From positions 806,001 to 870,000 of the forward strand of contig JAUCFP010000006.1 in NCBI GenBank assembly GCA_030348385.1: a DNA stretch of 64,000 nt. The letters are read 5' to 3'. Under the pieces are notes generated by a model that saw nothing but the letters and a program-made list of their open reading frames with translations, was not told the origin of the DNA and did not search any database. The position numbers and the translations under genes are program-made. Below are positions 61,751-64,000 of this stretch, in pieces; positions within the stretch are counted from its first letter, which is position 1, and each line of letters starts with the position of its first letter. This stretch comes from Cytobacillus sp. NJ13. Its GTDB lineage: Bacteria; Bacillota; Bacilli; Bacillales; Cytobacillaceae.

Positions 61751-63178
61751 ATGGGGCGGACCTTATATGAGAAAATCTGGGAAAAGCATGCAGTCATGGA
61801 GGAACAGGATCAGCCTTCCCTTTTGTACATTGATCTTCATTTAGTACATGAGGTCACATCACCTCAGGCATTTGAAGGCTTAAGAATTAAGAATCGCAAA
61901 GTGAGAAGGCCGGATCTGACTGTGGCTACCATGGATCACAGCATTCCAACGACCGACCGTTCTCTTCCTTTTAAAGACCAAATCGCCAAAAAGCAAGTCG
62001 ACGCTCTGACAAAAAACTGCAGGGAGTTCGGCATACAGCTATTTGACATGGAAAGCCGAAATCAGGGAATTGTACACGTCATTGCTCCGGAGCTTGGGTT
62101 AACACAGCCAGGAATGACCATCGTTTGCGGTGACAGTCATACCTCTACACATGGAGCTTTCGGGGCACTTGCCTTTGGCATTGGCACGAGTGAAGTAGAG
62201 CATGTCCTTGCCACTCAAACATTAAAGCAATTTAAAGCCAAAACATTAGCAATTAATATACGCGGCAATTTGCCGCAAGGAACGACTGCCAAAGATCTGA
62301 TTCTTTCGCTCATTGGAAAGTATGGTCATGATTTTGCAACAGGCTATGTTGTGGAGTATCGTGGTGAAGCGATTCGTAATTTAACAATGGAAGAGCGAAT
62401 GACTGTATGCAATATGAGCATTGAAATGGGAGCAAGGGCAGGACTGATTCAGCCTGACGAAAAAACCTTTAACTATTTGAAAGGAAAAAAAGCTGTTCCT
62501 GTTGGAATGGAGTGGGAAGAGGCTCTTGCAGAATGGAAGAAATATTATACTGACGAAGATGCCGAATTTGAACTGACAGCTGACTTTAACGCAGCTGAAG
62601 TAATCCCGCAGGTTACCTGGGGGACGAATCCGGGCCAGGTAGCAGGTATTACAGAAGATATACCGTTAATGGAAGATTTGCCTGCAGATCAAATAGGACC
62701 AGCTAAAAAAGCATTAAAATACATGGACCTTCAGCCAGGAACACCTATCACAGAAATAGTGATCAATAAAGTCTTTATCGGCTCCTGTACAAACAGCCGA
62801 ATAGAAGATCTTCGAAAAGCGGCAAAAATCGTAAACGGTTACAAAGTTGCTGAACATGTGGATGCTCTTGTTGTTCCTGGTTCACAGCTTGTAAAAATGC
62901 AGGCAGAAGCTGAAGGGCTCGACCAAATTTTTATCAATGCCGGTTTTCAATGGAGAGAAGCGGGCTGCAGCATGTGCCTCGGTATGAATGAGGATTTGGT
63001 TCTTCCTGAAGAACGCTGTGCATCCACTTCCAACCGGAATTTTGAAGGCAGGCAGGGAAGAAATGCAAGGACTCATTTGGTCAGTCCTGATATGGCTGCA
63101 GCAGCAGCCATTGCCGGCCGGTTTATAGATGTAAGGGAGTGGCCTGTTAAGTATAGAAAGGAGGTCAGTGTACAATGA
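61751..63178 (+). CDS. LeuC-like hydro-lyase large subunit (isopropylmalate dehydratase family)
   Basis: 475 aa, AGGAGGG upstream; full bacterial LeuC length. [51 protein letters not shown] and [4Fe-4S] ligands in GSCTNSR and GCSMCLGMN. There is no leuA or leuB next to it, and it lies in a CoA-transferase/lyase cluster, so it is probably a catabolic paralog acting on a substrate such as citraconate, mesaconate or a related C5-C6 acid. Overlaps leuD by 4 bases. Confidence 0.88.
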   Translation: MGRTLYEKIWEKHAVMEEQDQPSLLYIDLHLVHEVTSPQAFEGLRIKNRKVRRPDLTVATMDHSIPTTDRSLPFKDQIAKKQVDALTKNCREFGIQLFDMESRNQGIVHVIAPELGLTQPGMTIVCGDSHTSTHGAFGALAFGIGTSEVEHVLATQTLKQFKAKTLAINIRGNLPQGTTAKDLILSLIGKYGHDFATGYVVEYRGEAIRNLTMEERMTVCNMSIEMGARAGLIQPDEKTFNYLKGKKAVPVGMEWEEALAEWKKYYTDEDAEFELTADFNAAEVIPQVTWGTNPGQVAGITEDIPLMEDLPADQIGPAKKALKYMDLQPGTPITEIVINKVFIGSCTNSRIEDLRKAAKIVNGYKVAEHVDALVVPGSQLVKMQAEAEGLDQIFINAGFQWREAGCSMCLGMNEDLVLPEERCASTSNRNFEGRQGRNARTHLVSPDMAAAAAIAGRFIDVREWPVKYRKEVSVQ

Positions 63179-63780
63179 AGTCTTTTACCAGATTTACTGG
63201 CATAGCAGCTCCGCTTGATGCTGTAAATGTTGACACAGATGCCATCATTCCAAAACAGTTTTTAAAAAGAATTGAAAGGACTGGATTTGGCGAATTCCTC
63301 TTCTATGAATGGCGATACGAAAATGGCAGGGAAAAATCGGATTTCATTCTAAATCGTGAACCCTACCGGCATGCACCAATTCTGCTGGCAAGGAAAAACT
63401 TTGGCTGTGGTTCATCCAGAGAGCATGCACCCTGGGCGATTGCAGAATATGGGATTAGAGTGATCCTGGCACCATCATTCGCTGATATTTTCTATAATAA
63501 TTGTTTTAAAAATGGCATCCTTCCAGTGGTCTTGCCTGAAAAGGATATAGAAGTTTTATTTCAAAAAAGCAATGAATCACCTGGTTATCAGCTGAGGGTA
63601 GATTTAGAAAATCAAAGAATTGAAGACTCTTTCGGATATATAGCCGAATTCGATATCGTTTCTTATCGAAAAGACCAGCTGTTAAAAGGGCTGGACGAAA
63701 TCGGAGCAACCCTTCAATCGGCTGAATTAATAGACTCATTTGAATCGGCACATAAGATTTTCTATAAGCTGGGAATTTAA
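63175..63780 (+). CDS. LeuD-like hydro-lyase small subunit
   Basis: 201 aa. [28 protein letters not shown] and [19 protein letters not shown] are the substrate-binding loops of the aconitase swivel domain. It starts within the leuC stop (ATGA), so both subunits are made in equal amounts. Confidence 0.9.
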   Translation: MKSFTRFTGIAAPLDAVNVDTDAIIPKQFLKRIERTGFGEFLFYEWRYENGREKSDFILNREPYRHAPILLARKNFGCGSSREHAPWAIAEYGIRVILAPSFADIFYNNCFKNGILPVVLPEKDIEVLFQKSNESPGYQLRVDLENQRIEDSFGYIAEFDIVSYRKDQLLKGLDEIGATLQSAELIDSFESAHKIFYKLGI

Positions 63781-63805
63781 ATTTCAGTAAAAGGGAGGAA
63801 GCCAT

Positions 63806-64000
63806 ATGGAAAACAGAACGATAAAAGAACCTATTCGAAAAAAGTGGATTTGGATAGTCCTCGCCATCATAACACTTGGTGTAGTCCCCTGGTATTTCCC
63901 GGATGCAGCTGCAGAGCCCTATATTCTCGGGTTTCCGCTATGGGCATTTATTTCGACAGCTTTTTCCATTATTATGTGCGGATATTTAAGCTGGCTTTGT
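63806..64000 (+). CDS. DUF3311-type small membrane protein, cut by right edge
   Basis: 65 codons seen from ATG 63806 (GGGAGG ahead). Two hydrophobic helices flank WYFPDAAAEPYILGFPLWAF, as in DUF3311 proteins, which usually precede a sodium:solute symporter gene (as YhjC with YhjB). This predicts a symporter just outside the window that imports the substrate of the cluster. Confidence 0.65.
   Translation, partial: MENRTIKEPIRKKWIWIVLAIITLGVVPWYFPDAAAEPYILGFPLWAFISTAFSIIMCGYLSWLC

Noticed and set aside
61751..63780. Biosynthetic leuCD of the leucine operon
   Set aside because: No ilv or leuA/leuB genes are adjacent; the neighbours are a CoA-transferase, an HMG-lyase-type enzyme and a GntR regulator. 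A search of the rest of the genome is needed to exclude it fully.

Overview
The window reads as chromosomal DNA of a low-GC, endospore-former-type Firmicute (Bacillaceae; a Cytobacillus, Mesobacillus or Neobacillus-like genome is my guess). Pointers are strong AGGAGG ribosome binding sites, GTG/TTG starts decided by those sites, an IDEAL-domain protein, a YezD-cysH-cysP-sat-cysC-ylnDEF style sulfate operon, and a GC-rich intergenic repeat of a type I associate with Bacillaceae. There is no rRNA, tRNA, transposase or phage gene, so the genus cannot be fixed from the sequence.

Layout. 1-6.6 kb: a secreted M14 peptidase (cut by the left edge), an alcohol dehydrogenase/quinone oxidoreductase remnant, a methyltransferase, an SDR lacking the usual Tyr, a 52-bp tandem repeat array, an MFS carrier and a P1-family peptidase. 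6.6-23.1 kb: a large ethanolamine utilisation (eut) locus with bacterial microcompartment (BMC) shell genes (eutS, eutL, two eutM-like, eutN), EutH permease, EutP, EutA reactivase, acetaldehyde dehydrogenase, a PduL-type phosphotransacylase, the EutW/EutV two-component antitermination pair, two complete ethanolamine ammonia-lyases (eutBC twice), and a malate dehydrogenase at the 3' end. Three leaders share a box and an attenuator. 23.1-31.1 kb: an IDEAL protein, a second, unrelated 52-bp repeat array, then a sigma-54 promoter driving an aminotransferase, a truncated aconitase/LeuC-like protein, a PrpR-type sigma-54 activator and glycolate oxidase GlcDF. 31.1-38.3 kb: a second sigma-54 promoter with the same upstream dyad, then a TctABC tricarboxylate-type transporter, GntR regulator, class III CoA-transferase, enoyl-CoA hydratase and a gamma-carbonic-anhydrase-like protein. 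38.4-41.9 kb: ABC ATPase, Gfo/Idh/MocA oxidoreductase, second M14 peptidase. 42-48.4 kb: assimilatory sulfate reduction plus siroheme synthesis. 48.5-52.2 kb: CdaR regulator, GntP-type permease, glycerate kinase. 52.3-58.6 kb: a frameshifted quinone oxidoreductase, a DUF1646-type transporter, a small unreported minus-strand ORF, an MFS carrier, a chemoreceptor and a NERD-domain pseudogene. 58.7-64 kb: a divergent GntR-controlled cluster (HMG-CoA-lyase family, class III CoA-transferase, LeuCD-like hydro-lyase, DUF3311-type membrane protein cut by the right edge).

The common theme is catabolism of small carbon compounds: ethanolamine to acetyl-CoA, glycolate/glyoxylate, glycerate, and two CoA-transferase pathways for undefined organic acids, each with its own regulator (EutWV, PrpR-like/sigma-54, two GntR/FCD, CdaR) and several with cre-like CcpA sites. 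The most unusual items are: the first EutB replaces the active-site Asp362 equivalent with Ala while the second EutB is canonical; the truncated LeuC-like protein without catalytic or cluster residues; a malate dehydrogenase where an alcohol dehydrogenase would be expected; two sequence-unrelated arrays with the same 52-bp period; and the HMG-lyase/CoA-transferase/LeuCD cluster. All functional statements come from reading motifs by eye; no database search was possible.
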